Below are positions 7,687 to 15,187 of a stretch of DNA of 35,477 bases, piece by piece. Location: the NCBI GenBank assembly GCA_902591185.1, contig CACIZU010000007.1, positions 1 through 35,477 of the forward strand, written 5' to 3'. The notes below the pieces were generated by a model, which saw nothing but the letters and a program-made list of their open reading frames with translations, was not told the DNA's origin and made no database searches. Numbering within the stretch: position 1 is the stretch's first letter; every line of letters starts with the position of its first letter. The position numbers and the translations under genes were made by a program. This DNA comes from an uncultured Pelagibacteraceae bacterium (lineage in GTDB: Bacteria; Pseudomonadota; Alphaproteobacteria; Pelagibacterales; Pelagibacteraceae).

Positions 7687-8385
7687 TTATTTTTTAAATT
7701 GTCTGCAATATAATCTTTTTAGCGAATGAATGCTTTTTTCTTCATAGATTATATCCACAATATCGAAATAATTTTTAAATAAACTTTCTTTATAATATCC
7801 TTCTGTAACATCAAAAATAAAGATTGTATCTTTATCACAACATGTCTCAAATAATTTAAGATACAAATCAATAGGATAATGATAGCCCATTGATTTAAGA
7901 GAAATTACAAGATCAATTTTATTATTTATTTCAATATCTTTTTCAACATCAATTGTGTGAATAGAATTAATATTTATATTATTGTTTAAAAGTAAATTTT
8001 TTGTTTCATTTAAATCGTTATAACTTTCATAATTTGAACTAAACCCATACTTAATTTTTTTATCTATTCGATTTTTATCTAATAAAAAAAAATTAGGCTG
8101 ATTAACATAAATATCATTTAAATAAATATTTATTATTCCAAGCCCACATCCAATATCCATAATATTTTCAACTTTACTTGGCAAATATTCTTTTATTAAA
8201 TCAATTTCTTTACGAAATAATTCTTCAGTTTGTTTTTCAATATCTTTGTTTTGAAAATAATTAATTAAAAAGTTAGTAAAAATGAATCTTCCAAATTTTT
8301 TTCTCAACCATTTTTGTTTTTCTGAAAGCAACTCATTACGCTGTAAGAGTAATAATTTTTTTGAATTACGATTTAAAGTTATCAA
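7687..8385 (-). CDS. SAM-dependent methyltransferase-like protein of unknown substrate
   Basis: A 232-residue, Asn/Ile/Lys-rich protein. Residues 75-83 read IMDIGCGLG, the glycine-rich SAM-binding motif I of class I methyltransferases. LFLLDK-like and DLVISL segments follow at the positions of motifs II and IV. The first 60 residues are charged and possibly helical. No ATG is available: the frame opens immediately after a stop with TTG at 8385, which I use, while a TTG about 19 codons further in is an alternative. It precedes dctP by 67 bp on the same strand, so it could be in the same operon, but no chemical link is evident. Biased composition and position beside the tRNA relic are consistent with acquired DNA. 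Confidence 0.65.
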   Translation of the reverse strand: MITLNRNSKKLLLLQRNELLSEKQKWLRKKFGRFIFTNFLINYFQNKDIEKQTEELFRKEIDLIKEYLPSKVENIMDIGCGLGIINIYLNDIYVNQPNFFLLDKNRIDKKIKYGFSSNYESYNDLNETKNLLLNNNININSIHTIDVEKDIEINNKIDLVISLKSMGYHYPIDLYLKLFETCCDKDTIFIFDVTEGYYKESLFKNYFDIVDIIYEEKSIHSLKRLYCRQFKK

Positions 8386-8415
8386 TTTTTATTTTTAATT
8401 ATGTTTGTAATGGTT

Positions 8416-8442
8416 TTTTAAGTTCTTTGTGTCTACTAATTT
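8416..8442 (-). repeat. Partial copy of tRNA-Leu(TAA): D-loop to anticodon-loop fragment
   Basis: By hand alignment, 8416-8442 matches 1264-1290 of the tRNA-Leu gene at 25 of 27 positions, in the same orientation. The mismatches are at 8424 and 8437. On the minus strand it reads AAATTAGTAGACACAAAG and continues to the anticodon loop. The acceptor, T-arm and variable-arm parts are absent, so it is not a functional tRNA. It lies directly after, and 2 nt into, the stop of the GCS2-type ligase gene. It and the intact tRNA bracket the accessory block, so it may be an attachment-site or integration relic. Confidence 0.75.
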
Positions 8443-9538
8443 AATCATAAAATTGTTCTTTTAAAGTTTTTATCATATGTTCAAAATTATTAGAATTGGC
8501 ATAAAGCTTTCTTTGTTTGTTAGATCCTGTGTCGCTGTTTAATATTTCTTCCAATATATTAAAATGTTTTTTTAAACCTAAAGAACTGATAGTTGGTTCT
8601 ACTAAAATATAAAGATTTTTAATTGCTTCTCTCATAGATAGTTTTTTAAAACTTTTAGGATCAACAAATACACCTTCAAGCCCATAACGTGCCGCTTGCC
8701 ATTTATTTGATTGAAGGATTTGTATATGTGTATCTTCATATTCGCCTAATTTTATTAGCGTCACAACAAGAGCCTGTATCAAAGCAACTAAGGCAATTAT
8801 TTCTTTAAAGTTTATGGGAATATCACAAACTCTTATTTCTACGGTTCCAAATCCAGGATGTGGCCTAACATCCCACCAAAGATCTTTAACGGAATTAATT
8901 ATTCCTGCTCCCTCTAAATGTTCAGTTAAATTTTCAAAGTGATTCCAGTTATTTAAATAATCCGGCATTCCTGCTAAAGGCAAAGCTTCAAAAAGTTTTG
9001 TTCTATATGAATGAAGACCAGTATCTTCACCTTCAAAAAATGGCGAAGATGTTGATAGAGCTAAAAGCAAAGGCAAATATACTCTTAGTGCATTGTTTAC
9101 TTTAATTGCATCTTCAGGATTACTAATTCCAATATGTACATGTAGTCCCTGTGAAATAAAACGTTTTCCCACCATTTGAAGATCTTTCATTATACGTTTG
9201 TAACGAAGGTTATCTGTAATAATTTGATTTTTTCCTATAGCAAAAGGATGGAGGCTAGTACAATTGATTTCGGTTTCATAATTTTTTAAAATTTCATCAA
9301 GGTGATTAAAAGTTTTTCTAATATCTTTTTCTACTTCCTCAATATTTGAGCAAATATTAGTATTTATTTCTATCATTGATTCAATAAGTTCACATTTGAT
9401 ATTGTCTGAAAATTCTTTATTTACATCAGTCAGTACTTTGGAAGATATATTGTTTAAATTTAAATTTTTTTTGTCTACCAATTGAAGCTCTATCTCAACC
9501 CCTATAGTTGGTTCTGGGCTTGAGTTAAATTTAATCAT
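8441..9538 (-). CDS. GCS2-type glutamate-cysteine ligase-like carboxylate-amine ligase (YbdK family)
   Basis: A 365-residue ATP-dependent ligase of the GCS2 family, close in length to E. coli YbdK (about 372). Motifs seen are GVEIELQL (13-20), which in this fold provides metal- and nucleotide-binding acidic residues, HVHIGI (133-138), SSPFFEG, a TKLFEALPLAG segment and GFGTVEIRVCD. Family members join the gamma-carboxyl of glutamate to an amine; YbdK shows weak glutamate-cysteine ligase activity. It abuts a gamma-glutamylcyclotransferase-like gene with no gap (the stop of the neighbour ends at the base before this ATG), suggesting gamma-glutamyl amide metabolism. Whether it makes gamma-glutamylcysteine or another conjugate cannot be told. 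Confidence 0.85.
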   Translation of the reverse strand: MIKFNSSPEPTIGVEIELQLVDKKNLNLNNISSKVLTDVNKEFSDNIKCELIESMIEINTNICSNIEEVEKDIRKTFNHLDEILKNYETEINCTSLHPFAIGKNQIITDNLRYKRIMKDLQMVGKRFISQGLHVHIGISNPEDAIKVNNALRVYLPLLLALSTSSPFFEGEDTGLHSYRTKLFEALPLAGMPDYLNNWNHFENLTEHLEGAGIINSVKDLWWDVRPHPGFGTVEIRVCDIPINFKEIIALVALIQALVVTLIKLGEYEDTHIQILQSNKWQAARYGLEGVFVDPKSFKKLSMREAIKNLYILVEPTISSLGLKKHFNILEEILNSDTGSNKQRKLYANSNNFEHMIKTLKEQFYD

Positions 9539-9946
9539 TTAAAATCTATGTTTAATTCTCAAATCAATATTACAATCTTCATAGCCTCTGTTAATTGTAT
9601 CAACATAACTTTTGGGTGGGTTTTTAATAAAATACTTATTCATAATATAAAACATAACCTTTTTTCCTCTTAAATAAAAATATTCCTTTTTATAAATATT
9701 AGGAAATTGTTCGTAATTATCTAATATTTTTTCATGTTTTTTTGTGATTACCCAAAGAGCTCCCATTACCTTAGATTCTTTTTCTTTTATTATATTTCCA
9801 TAACCAAATTTATTTAATTTATTTGGATGAGAGAATATCAATTTATAATTTTTGAGACAAAAAGATTTTAAATATCTTGATCCAAAACATCTAATATTTT
9901 TCATTTGATAATGATTCAAATTACTACCGTAAGCAAAATACAACAT
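9539..9946 (-). CDS. Gamma-glutamylcyclotransferase (AIG2/GGCT-like) family protein
   Basis: A 135-residue protein with the family hallmark YGSNL at 6-10, which forms the substrate loop, and Glu79 in LDNYEQFP at the place of the catalytic acid. A tyrosine-containing YKKEYFYL strand follows. GGCT-fold enzymes release 5-oxoproline from gamma-glutamyl amines or peptides. It is adjacent to the GCS2-type ligase and overlaps the upstream CinA-like gene by one base (TAATG), so the three are probably one operon. The pairing of a gamma-glutamyl ligase and a cyclotransferase suggests make-and-break of the same bond. The actual substrate is not known. Confidence 0.8.
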   Translation of the reverse strand: MLYFAYGSNLNHYQMKNIRCFGSRYLKSFCLKNYKLIFSHPNKLNKFGYGNIIKEKESKVMGALWVITKKHEKILDNYEQFPNIYKKEYFYLRGKKVMFYIMNKYFIKNPPKSYVDTINRGYEDCNIDLRIKHRF

Positions 9947-10698
9947 TAATTTTTTTCAACAATTTTAATTTTTTTATTTTTAACAAAATCTAATATCTGT
10001 GAATTACAAATATTAATTTTATTTTGATCTTCAGATCTTATTACTATTGAAACTCCTAATTTACCTGCTTGGAAAAATGGATAACTTCCAATTTCAACAT
10101 CTTTATTTTTATTCTGAACCTTGGTTAAGGAGCTAGCTATCTCGCTTTCAACTGTTCTCAAATTAATTGTATGACTTAATATAGATTCTCCACCAACAAT
10201 ATCATTTTTTAATCCGCCTAACATTGATTTTAAAATTGAAGGAACTCCTGGTAAACAAAATACATTTTCAACATTAAAACCTGGTGCTCCACTAGTCGGA
10301 TTTAAAATCAAATTGGCATTTTTTGGCATCCAAACCATTTTTTGCCTACCTTCATTAAATTCTCCTGATTTGTAATATGCTTCTAAAATTTTATAAGCTT
10401 CTTTATGAATTTCATATTTTAAACCAAAAGCTTTTGAAACAGATTCGGCGGTAATATCATCATGAGTGGGGCCAATACCTCCAGTTGTAAAAACATAATC
10501 ATAATTTGTTCTTAATAAATTCAATGTATCAATTATTGCTTTTTCAATGTCAGGAATAATTCTAACTTCTTCTACTTTAACTCCTATAGAATTTAACCAA
10601 GTTCCTAATGTTGAAGTGTTAGTGTCTTGAGTTCTGCCTGATAAAATTTCATTACCTATGATCAATATTGCGGCATTAACTTTTGTGTTTTTGTTCAT
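9946..10698 (-). CDS. CinA N-terminal/MoCF-domain protein (competence/damage-inducible protein A-like)
   Basis: A 250-residue protein of the molybdopterin-binding (MoCF) fold, COG1058-like. Motifs are GNEILSG (15-21) and TTGGIGPTHDD (71-81), with PGVPS in the middle of the chain. It corresponds to the N-terminal domain of CinA and lacks the nicotinamide-nucleotide amidase (PncC) domain that full-length CinA carries. Stand-alone members are linked to pyrophosphatase activity on ADP-ribose and related nucleotides, but that is not shown here. It is first in a three-gene minus-strand operon and diverges from sfsA across only 20 bp. The ATG at 10698 is 6 nt from a -10-like box, so its mRNA may be leaderless. 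Confidence 0.82.
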   Translation of the reverse strand: MNKNTKVNAAILIIGNEILSGRTQDTNTSTLGTWLNSIGVKVEEVRIIPDIEKAIIDTLNLLRTNYDYVFTTGGIGPTHDDITAESVSKAFGLKYEIHKEAYKILEAYYKSGEFNEGRQKMVWMPKNANLILNPTSGAPGFNVENVFCLPGVPSILKSMLGGLKNDIVGGESILSHTINLRTVESEIASSLTKVQNKNKDVEIGSYPFFQAGKLGVSIVIRSEDQNKINICNSQILDFVKNKKIKIVEKN

Positions 10699-10712
10699 TT
10701 TAAATGTATAAT
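10683..10712 (+). promoter_or_regulatory. sfsA promoter, predicted leaderless start
   Basis: A perfect TATAAT lies at 10707-10712, with a weak -35 candidate TTGTGT (10683-10688, 18-nt spacer) inside the 5' end of the divergent CinA-like gene. Transcription should begin about 7 nt after the -10 box, which is at or next to the sfsA ATG (10719). There is no ribosome binding site. Confidence 0.6.
10705..10710 (-). promoter_or_regulatory. Opposing -10-like box for the CinA-like gene
   Basis: On the minus strand TATACA lies 6 nt before the ATG at 10698 and overlaps the sfsA TATAAT on the other strand by four bases. The shared AT core could serve as a symmetric divergent promoter for both genes, each with a leaderless message. 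I found no convincing -35 box for this direction. Confidence 0.4.
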
Positions 10713-10718
10713 TTAGTA

Positions 10719-11417
10719 ATGGAATTTACCAAGTCTTTAATAAAAGGTAAACTAATCAAACGATACAAACGGTTCTTTACTGACGTTAAATTAAATAAAG
10801 AAATTGTCACAGCTCATTGCCCTAATACAGGTTCAATGAAAGGTTTGTTAGACAAAGATAATGATGTTTATGTTCTACCAAACAATGATCCCAAAAAAAA
10901 ACTTAAATATGGTCTTGAAATTATAAAAACAAGAAAAAATCTAGTAGGCGTAAATACTCATATGGCAAATAAAATAGCCCAACATGGCTTAGAGAATAAC
11001 CTAATTAAAGAGCTTAAAAATATCGATTTAATAAAACCAGAAGTTTTTTTTAATAAGGAAACAAGATTTGATTTTTTAATTGAAAAAAATAAACAAAAAA
11101 GTTTTGTAGAGGTCAAAAATGTTACTCTTTTTAGAGACAAAAATACTGCAGAATTTCCAGATGCGGTAACTTCTCGTGGTTCTAAGCATTTACTTACTCT
11201 TATTGATGCCATAAAAAAAAGCTACAAAACTTACTTATTATTTTTGGTTCAAATTCAAAATATGGAATATTTTAAAATAGCAAAAGATATAGATGCTGAA
11301 TATTATAAGAATTACCTGTTTGCTAAAAAAGCAGGAGTTAATTTTTTAGCCTATAGATGTGATATAAGTTCTAAAAAAATTTTTATAGATAAAAAACTTA
11401 AAATTATTGATGACTGA
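10719..11417 (+). CDS. sfsA: Sugar fermentation stimulation protein A homologue
   Basis: A 232-residue SfsA-family protein: an N-terminal OB-like segment followed by a nuclease-like domain. Hallmarks are AHCPNTGSM (32-40), FVEVKNVTL (129-137) and FPDAVTSRGSKHL (146-158). The exact biological role is unsettled; the family was named for effects on maltose genes in E. coli and binds DNA. An in-frame ATG exists at 10704, but I choose 10719 because the product then begins MEFTKSLIKGKLIKRYKRF, aligning with the start of E. coli SfsA, and because 10704 lies inside the promoter. It overlaps map by 8 bp and leads the long purine operon. Confidence 0.9.
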   Translation: MEFTKSLIKGKLIKRYKRFFTDVKLNKEIVTAHCPNTGSMKGLLDKDNDVYVLPNNDPKKKLKYGLEIIKTRKNLVGVNTHMANKIAQHGLENNLIKELKNIDLIKPEVFFNKETRFDFLIEKNKQKSFVEVKNVTLFRDKNTAEFPDAVTSRGSKHLLTLIDAIKKSYKTYLLFLVQIQNMEYFKIAKDIDAEYYKNYLFAKKAGVNFLAYRCDISSKKIFIDKKLKIIDD

Positions 11418-12180
11418 TTATAAAGAAAAATTTGAAAAAATGAGAGTTGCTGGAAAGTTAGCAGCTCAAACTTTAGATATGTTGACTGATAATATTAAAG
11501 AAGGTGTCTCAACCGATCATATAGATAAATTAGGTTATGAATTTATTAGAGATAATGGTGGATACTCTGCTCCACTTTATTATAGAGGATTTACAAAATC
11601 TTTATGTACATCTTTAAATCATGTTGTATGTCACGGTATTCCTTCTGATAGAATTTTAAGAGATGGTGATGCAGTTAATGTAGATGTTACTGCTATAGTT
11701 GATGAATATTATGGAGATACAAGTAGAATGTTTTGTATTGGCAAAACTCCAGTTAAATTAAATAACCTTATAGATGCTACTTACGAGTCAATGATGAGGG
11801 CAATTAAAATTTTAAAACCAGGTATTAAATTGGGTGATATAGGTTACGAAATCCAATCGTTTGTAGAAAAAAAAGGTTTTTCTGTTGTGAGAGATTTTTG
11901 TGGACATGGAATAAGCACAACATTTCATGAACCACCAAATATTTTACATTATGGTAGTAAAAATTCAGGAATGGATTTAAGACCTGGTATGACTTTTACT
12001 ATCGAACCAATGATTAATTCTGGTAAATATGATATTAAAATGCTAAATGATGGATGGACAGCAGTTACGAAAGATAAATCTTTGTCAGCACAATTTGAAC
12101 ATACGCTAGGAATTACTGAAAATGGTTATGAAATCTTTACAGAATCTGCTAAAGGTTATTCAAAGCCTCCATACTTATAA
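11410..12180 (+). CDS. map: Methionine aminopeptidase, type I
   Basis: Removes the initiator Met from new proteins in the cytosol. The 256-residue protein has all five metal ligands of the pita-bread fold: Asp92 (VDVTAIVD), Asp103 (GDTSRMF), His166 (CGHGIS), Glu199 (TIEPM) and Glu230 (AQFEHT). The second-shell His in FHEPPN (His173) is also present. Length fits type Ia enzymes. The frame extends one codon further to a TTG at 11407, but the ATG at 11410 is preferred. It overlaps the end of sfsA by 8 bp, so translation is probably coupled. purB follows after three bases. Confidence 0.96.
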   Translation: MTDYKEKFEKMRVAGKLAAQTLDMLTDNIKEGVSTDHIDKLGYEFIRDNGGYSAPLYYRGFTKSLCTSLNHVVCHGIPSDRILRDGDAVNVDVTAIVDEYYGDTSRMFCIGKTPVKLNNLIDATYESMMRAIKILKPGIKLGDIGYEIQSFVEKKGFSVVRDFCGHGISTTFHEPPNILHYGSKNSGMDLRPGMTFTIEPMINSGKYDIKMLNDGWTAVTKDKSLSAQFEHTLGITENGYEIFTESAKGYSKPPYL

Positions 12181-12183
12181 TAG

Positions 12184-13476
12184 ATGATTAAAAGATACTC
12201 GCGAAAAGAATTAACTGACATTTGGTCAGAAGAAAATAAATACAAAATTTGGCTAGATGTCGAAGTTGCAGCTGCTGAAGCTATGGAGAAACTTGGCCAA
12301 ATACCAAAAGGAGTTGCTTCAATTGTTAGAAAAAAAGCAAGAATTAATGTAAGCAGAATTCACAAAATAGAGTCAAAAGTAAAGCATGATGTTATTGCCT
12401 TTTTAACCTCTGTTACAGAAAAAGCTGGAATCAAGGCTAGATACTTACACCAAGGAATGACCTCTTCCGATGTGTTAGATACGAGTTTTAACATTCAAAT
12501 GATTCAATCAGGTAGAATAATTCTAAAAGACATTGATCAAATTTTAAAAGTCCTAAAAAGACAGGCTAAAAAATATAAACTAACACCATGCATAGGTCGT
12601 AGTCATGGAATTCATGCTGAACCTGTTACTTTTGGATTAAAATTGGCTTCTTTTTATGAAGAATTTAAAAGAAATAGAAAGAGATTAGTTGATGCAATAA
12701 ATGAAGTATCAACATGCGCAATATCAGGAGCTGTTGGAACTTTTGCTAATATAAATCCAAATGTTGAAAAACATGTGGCAAAAAAATTAGGCTTAAAAGT
12801 TGAACCAATATCTACACAAATTATCCCAAGAGACCGGCATGCTTTTTATTTTTCAGTTTTAGGAATTATAGCAGGATCTATTGAAAGAGTTGCTGTTGAA
12901 ATAAGACATTTGCAGAGAACTGAAGTTTATGAATTGCAAGAATACTTTTCAAAAAATCAAAAAGGTTCTTCAGCTATGCCTCATAAAAAAAACCCTATCT
13001 TAAGCGAAAACTTAACTGGTCTTGCTAGAATGGTAAGAAGTGCAGTGATGCCTGCTTTAGAAAATATTGCTCTATGGCATGAAAGAGACATCTCTCATTC
13101 AAGTGTTGAAAGAAATATTGGTCCTGATGCAAATATTACTACTGATTTTGCTTTAGTAAGACTAACAAATATTTTAAATAATATGATTGTTTATCCTAAA
13201 AAAATGTTAGAAAATCTAAACATCACTAAAGGTTTAATTTTTTCACAAGAAGTTATGTTAGAACTAACTAAATCTGGTCTAAGTAGAGAACAATCTTATA
13301 AAATGGTTCAAAATTATGCTAAAAAATGTTTTGCAGAAAACTTAAACTTATTTGATGTTATTTCTGCTGATAAAATCATAATGAATAAGATTTCCCCAAA
13401 AAAACTAAAATCTATCTTTAGTTATTCAAAACACTTTAAAAATGTGAATTTGATCTTTAGAAGAGTGTTTAAATAA
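12184..13476 (+). CDS. purB: Adenylosuccinate lyase
   Basis: A 430-residue member of the fumarase/aspartase superfamily, catalysing two purine steps: SAICAR to AICAR and adenylosuccinate to AMP, each releasing fumarate. The superfamily signature SSAMPHKKNP is at 262-271 and carries the mobile-loop catalytic Ser. GMTSSD (91-96) and the SHG containing His141 are the other active-site regions. It begins 3 nt after map and shares one base with purC (TAATG). Position in a purB-C-S-Q-L run supports the assignment. Length is normal. Confidence 0.96.
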   Translation: MIKRYSRKELTDIWSEENKYKIWLDVEVAAAEAMEKLGQIPKGVASIVRKKARINVSRIHKIESKVKHDVIAFLTSVTEKAGIKARYLHQGMTSSDVLDTSFNIQMIQSGRIILKDIDQILKVLKRQAKKYKLTPCIGRSHGIHAEPVTFGLKLASFYEEFKRNRKRLVDAINEVSTCAISGAVGTFANINPNVEKHVAKKLGLKVEPISTQIIPRDRHAFYFSVLGIIAGSIERVAVEIRHLQRTEVYELQEYFSKNQKGSSAMPHKKNPILSENLTGLARMVRSAVMPALENIALWHERDISHSSVERNIGPDANITTDFALVRLTNILNNMIVYPKKMLENLNITKGLIFSQEVMLELTKSGLSREQSYKMVQNYAKKCFAENLNLFDVISADKIIMNKISPKKLKSIFSYSKHFKNVNLIFRRVFK

Positions 13477-14261
13477 TGAAAAAAGGTAAAAAATTATACG
13501 AAGGTAAGGCTAAAATCATTTATGAAACAAATGATAAAAACTTAGTTATTCAATATTTTAAGGATGATGCGACAGCATTTAATAATGAAAAAAAATCAAT
13601 AATTGAAGGTAAAGGTGTTTTAAACAATAGAATTTCTGAACACATTCTTTCAAACCTTTCAGAAATCGGAATTAAAAATCATTTAGTAAAAAGAATTAAT
13701 ATGAGAGAACAGCTCGTTAAACTAGTTGATATAATCCCTATTGAATTTGTTGTAAGAAATATTGCTACTGGATCATTAACTAAAAGATTAGGTATTGAAG
13801 AAGGAACTGTTCTTGAAAGTCCTTTAATAGAATACTGTCTTAAAGACGATAAACTTGGAGACCCAATAATAAGTCGTGAACATATTTTAACATTTAATTG
13901 GTTAAACATAATGCAGCTTGATTGGATAGATGAAAATCTTTCAAGATTAAATGATTTTCTTCTAGGAATGTTTAGAGCTGTTGGAATAAAATTAGTAGAT
14001 TTTAAAGTTGAGTTTGGATTAACACATGAAAGCGGCAAAACTCAAATTGTATTAGCTGATGAGATAAGTCCTGATACTTGTAGATTGTGGGATAGAATTA
14101 CTGAAAAGAAACTTGATAAAGATAGATTTAGAAAAGACTTAGGTGATCTTATTCCAGCATACACAGAAGTTGCAAAAAGATTGGGTATTCTTCACGAACA
14201 ATCCAATATATCAGCAGTAAATGTAACGAAACTATCTTCAGTTAAAAAAAAACGTAAATGA
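13476..14261 (+). CDS. purC: SAICAR synthetase (phosphoribosylaminoimidazole-succinocarboxamide synthase)
   Basis: Condenses CAIR with aspartate using ATP in de novo purine synthesis. The 261-residue protein has the N-terminal LYEGKAKIIYE motif (7-17), EFVVRNIATGSLTKR in the middle and DEISPDTCRLWD, both PurC signatures. It is 20-25 residues longer than the E. coli enzyme because of a Lys-rich tail ending KKKRK. Its start overlaps the purB stop by one base and its stop overlaps the purS start by four (ATGA), so translation through this operon is likely coupled. Confidence 0.96.
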   Translation: MKKGKKLYEGKAKIIYETNDKNLVIQYFKDDATAFNNEKKSIIEGKGVLNNRISEHILSNLSEIGIKNHLVKRINMREQLVKLVDIIPIEFVVRNIATGSLTKRLGIEEGTVLESPLIEYCLKDDKLGDPIISREHILTFNWLNIMQLDWIDENLSRLNDFLLGMFRAVGIKLVDFKVEFGLTHESGKTQIVLADEISPDTCRLWDRITEKKLDKDRFRKDLGDLIPAYTEVAKRLGILHEQSNISAVNVTKLSSVKKKRK

Positions 14262-14500
14262 AAATTTCAGTAATCATAACGCTTAAAAAAGATGTTCTTG
14301 ATCCTCAAGGTAAAGTTATTCATCAAACATTAGATGGAATGGGTTTCAATGATCTTAATGAAGTAAGGCAAGGAAAATATTTTGAAATAGAAACCAAAGA
14401 AAGTGATCCAAAAAAAGCTAAAGATAAAGTTGAAGAAATGTGTAAAAAACTTTTAGCTAATCTAGTTATTGAAAACTATAAAATTATTGATGCACAATAA
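14258..14500 (+). CDS. purS: FGAM synthase subunit PurS
   Basis: An 80-residue protein that bridges PurQ and PurL in the three-subunit phosphoribosylformylglycinamidine synthase. Typical features are the DPQGKVIHQTLDGMGF segment (15-30) and EVRQGKYFEIE (36-46). Its presence agrees with the short form of PurL downstream. It overlaps purC by 4 bp and purQ follows after 3 bp. Confidence 0.94.
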   Translation: MKISVIITLKKDVLDPQGKVIHQTLDGMGFNDLNEVRQGKYFEIETKESDPKKAKDKVEEMCKKLLANLVIENYKIIDAQ

Positions 14501-14503
14501 TTA

Positions 14504-15187
14504 ATGAAATCATCAGTCATTACATTTCCAGGTTCTAATTGTGATAGAGATATGGATGTTGCGCTAAAAAAATTTGGCTTTAAAAATAAAATGGTTTGGC
14601 ACAATGATGCTGAATTTCCAAAAAGTGATTTAGTTGTTTTGCCTGGTGGTTTTTCTTATGGTGATTACTTGAGATGTGGAAGCATGGCATCAAAATCAAA
14701 AATAATGAAATCTGTTATTAACTTTGCAAATTCTGGTGGCATAGTCATGGGTATTTGTAATGGTTTTCAAATTTTAGTTGAAACTGGTCTTGTCCCAGGT
14801 GTTTTATTAAGAAATAAATATTTAGAATTTATTTGTAAAAATGTATTTGTTAAAATTAACAATAAACAAAATACTTTTTTTAAAAATATTGATAATAATG
14901 TTTTAGAATTTCATATTGCTCATAATGAAGGAAATTATTTTTGCACAAAAGACCAATTAAAAGAGATTGAAGATAATGAACAAGTTGCAATTAATTATTG
15001 TGATAAAGATGGTAAATCAGAAGAACAATTTAATCCTAATGGATCGATTAAAAATATAGCAGGAATTTTTAATAAAAAAAAAAATATTTTAGGAATGATG
15101 CCTCATCCTGAAAGAATGATTGACCCTTCTCTTTCTGGTGAAGATGGTTCGCTATTTTTCAATAATTTAATTAATAACCTAAAATGA
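14504..15187 (+). CDS. purQ: FGAM synthase glutaminase subunit PurQ
   Basis: A 227-residue class I glutamine amidotransferase that supplies ammonia to PurL. The catalytic Cys is Cys85 in GICNGFQ, preceded by the oxyanion-region [11 protein letters not shown] (47-57). The His-Glu part of the triad is visible in MPHPER near the C-terminus. Length matches stand-alone PurQ proteins. Its TGA overlaps the purL start by 4 bp, which suits equal production of complex subunits. Confidence 0.96.
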   Translation: MKSSVITFPGSNCDRDMDVALKKFGFKNKMVWHNDAEFPKSDLVVLPGGFSYGDYLRCGSMASKSKIMKSVINFANSGGIVMGICNGFQILVETGLVPGVLLRNKYLEFICKNVFVKINNKQNTFFKNIDNNVLEFHIAHNEGNYFCTKDQLKEIEDNEQVAINYCDKDGKSEEQFNPNGSIKNIAGIFNKKKNILGMMPHPERMIDPSLSGEDGSLFFNNLINNLK

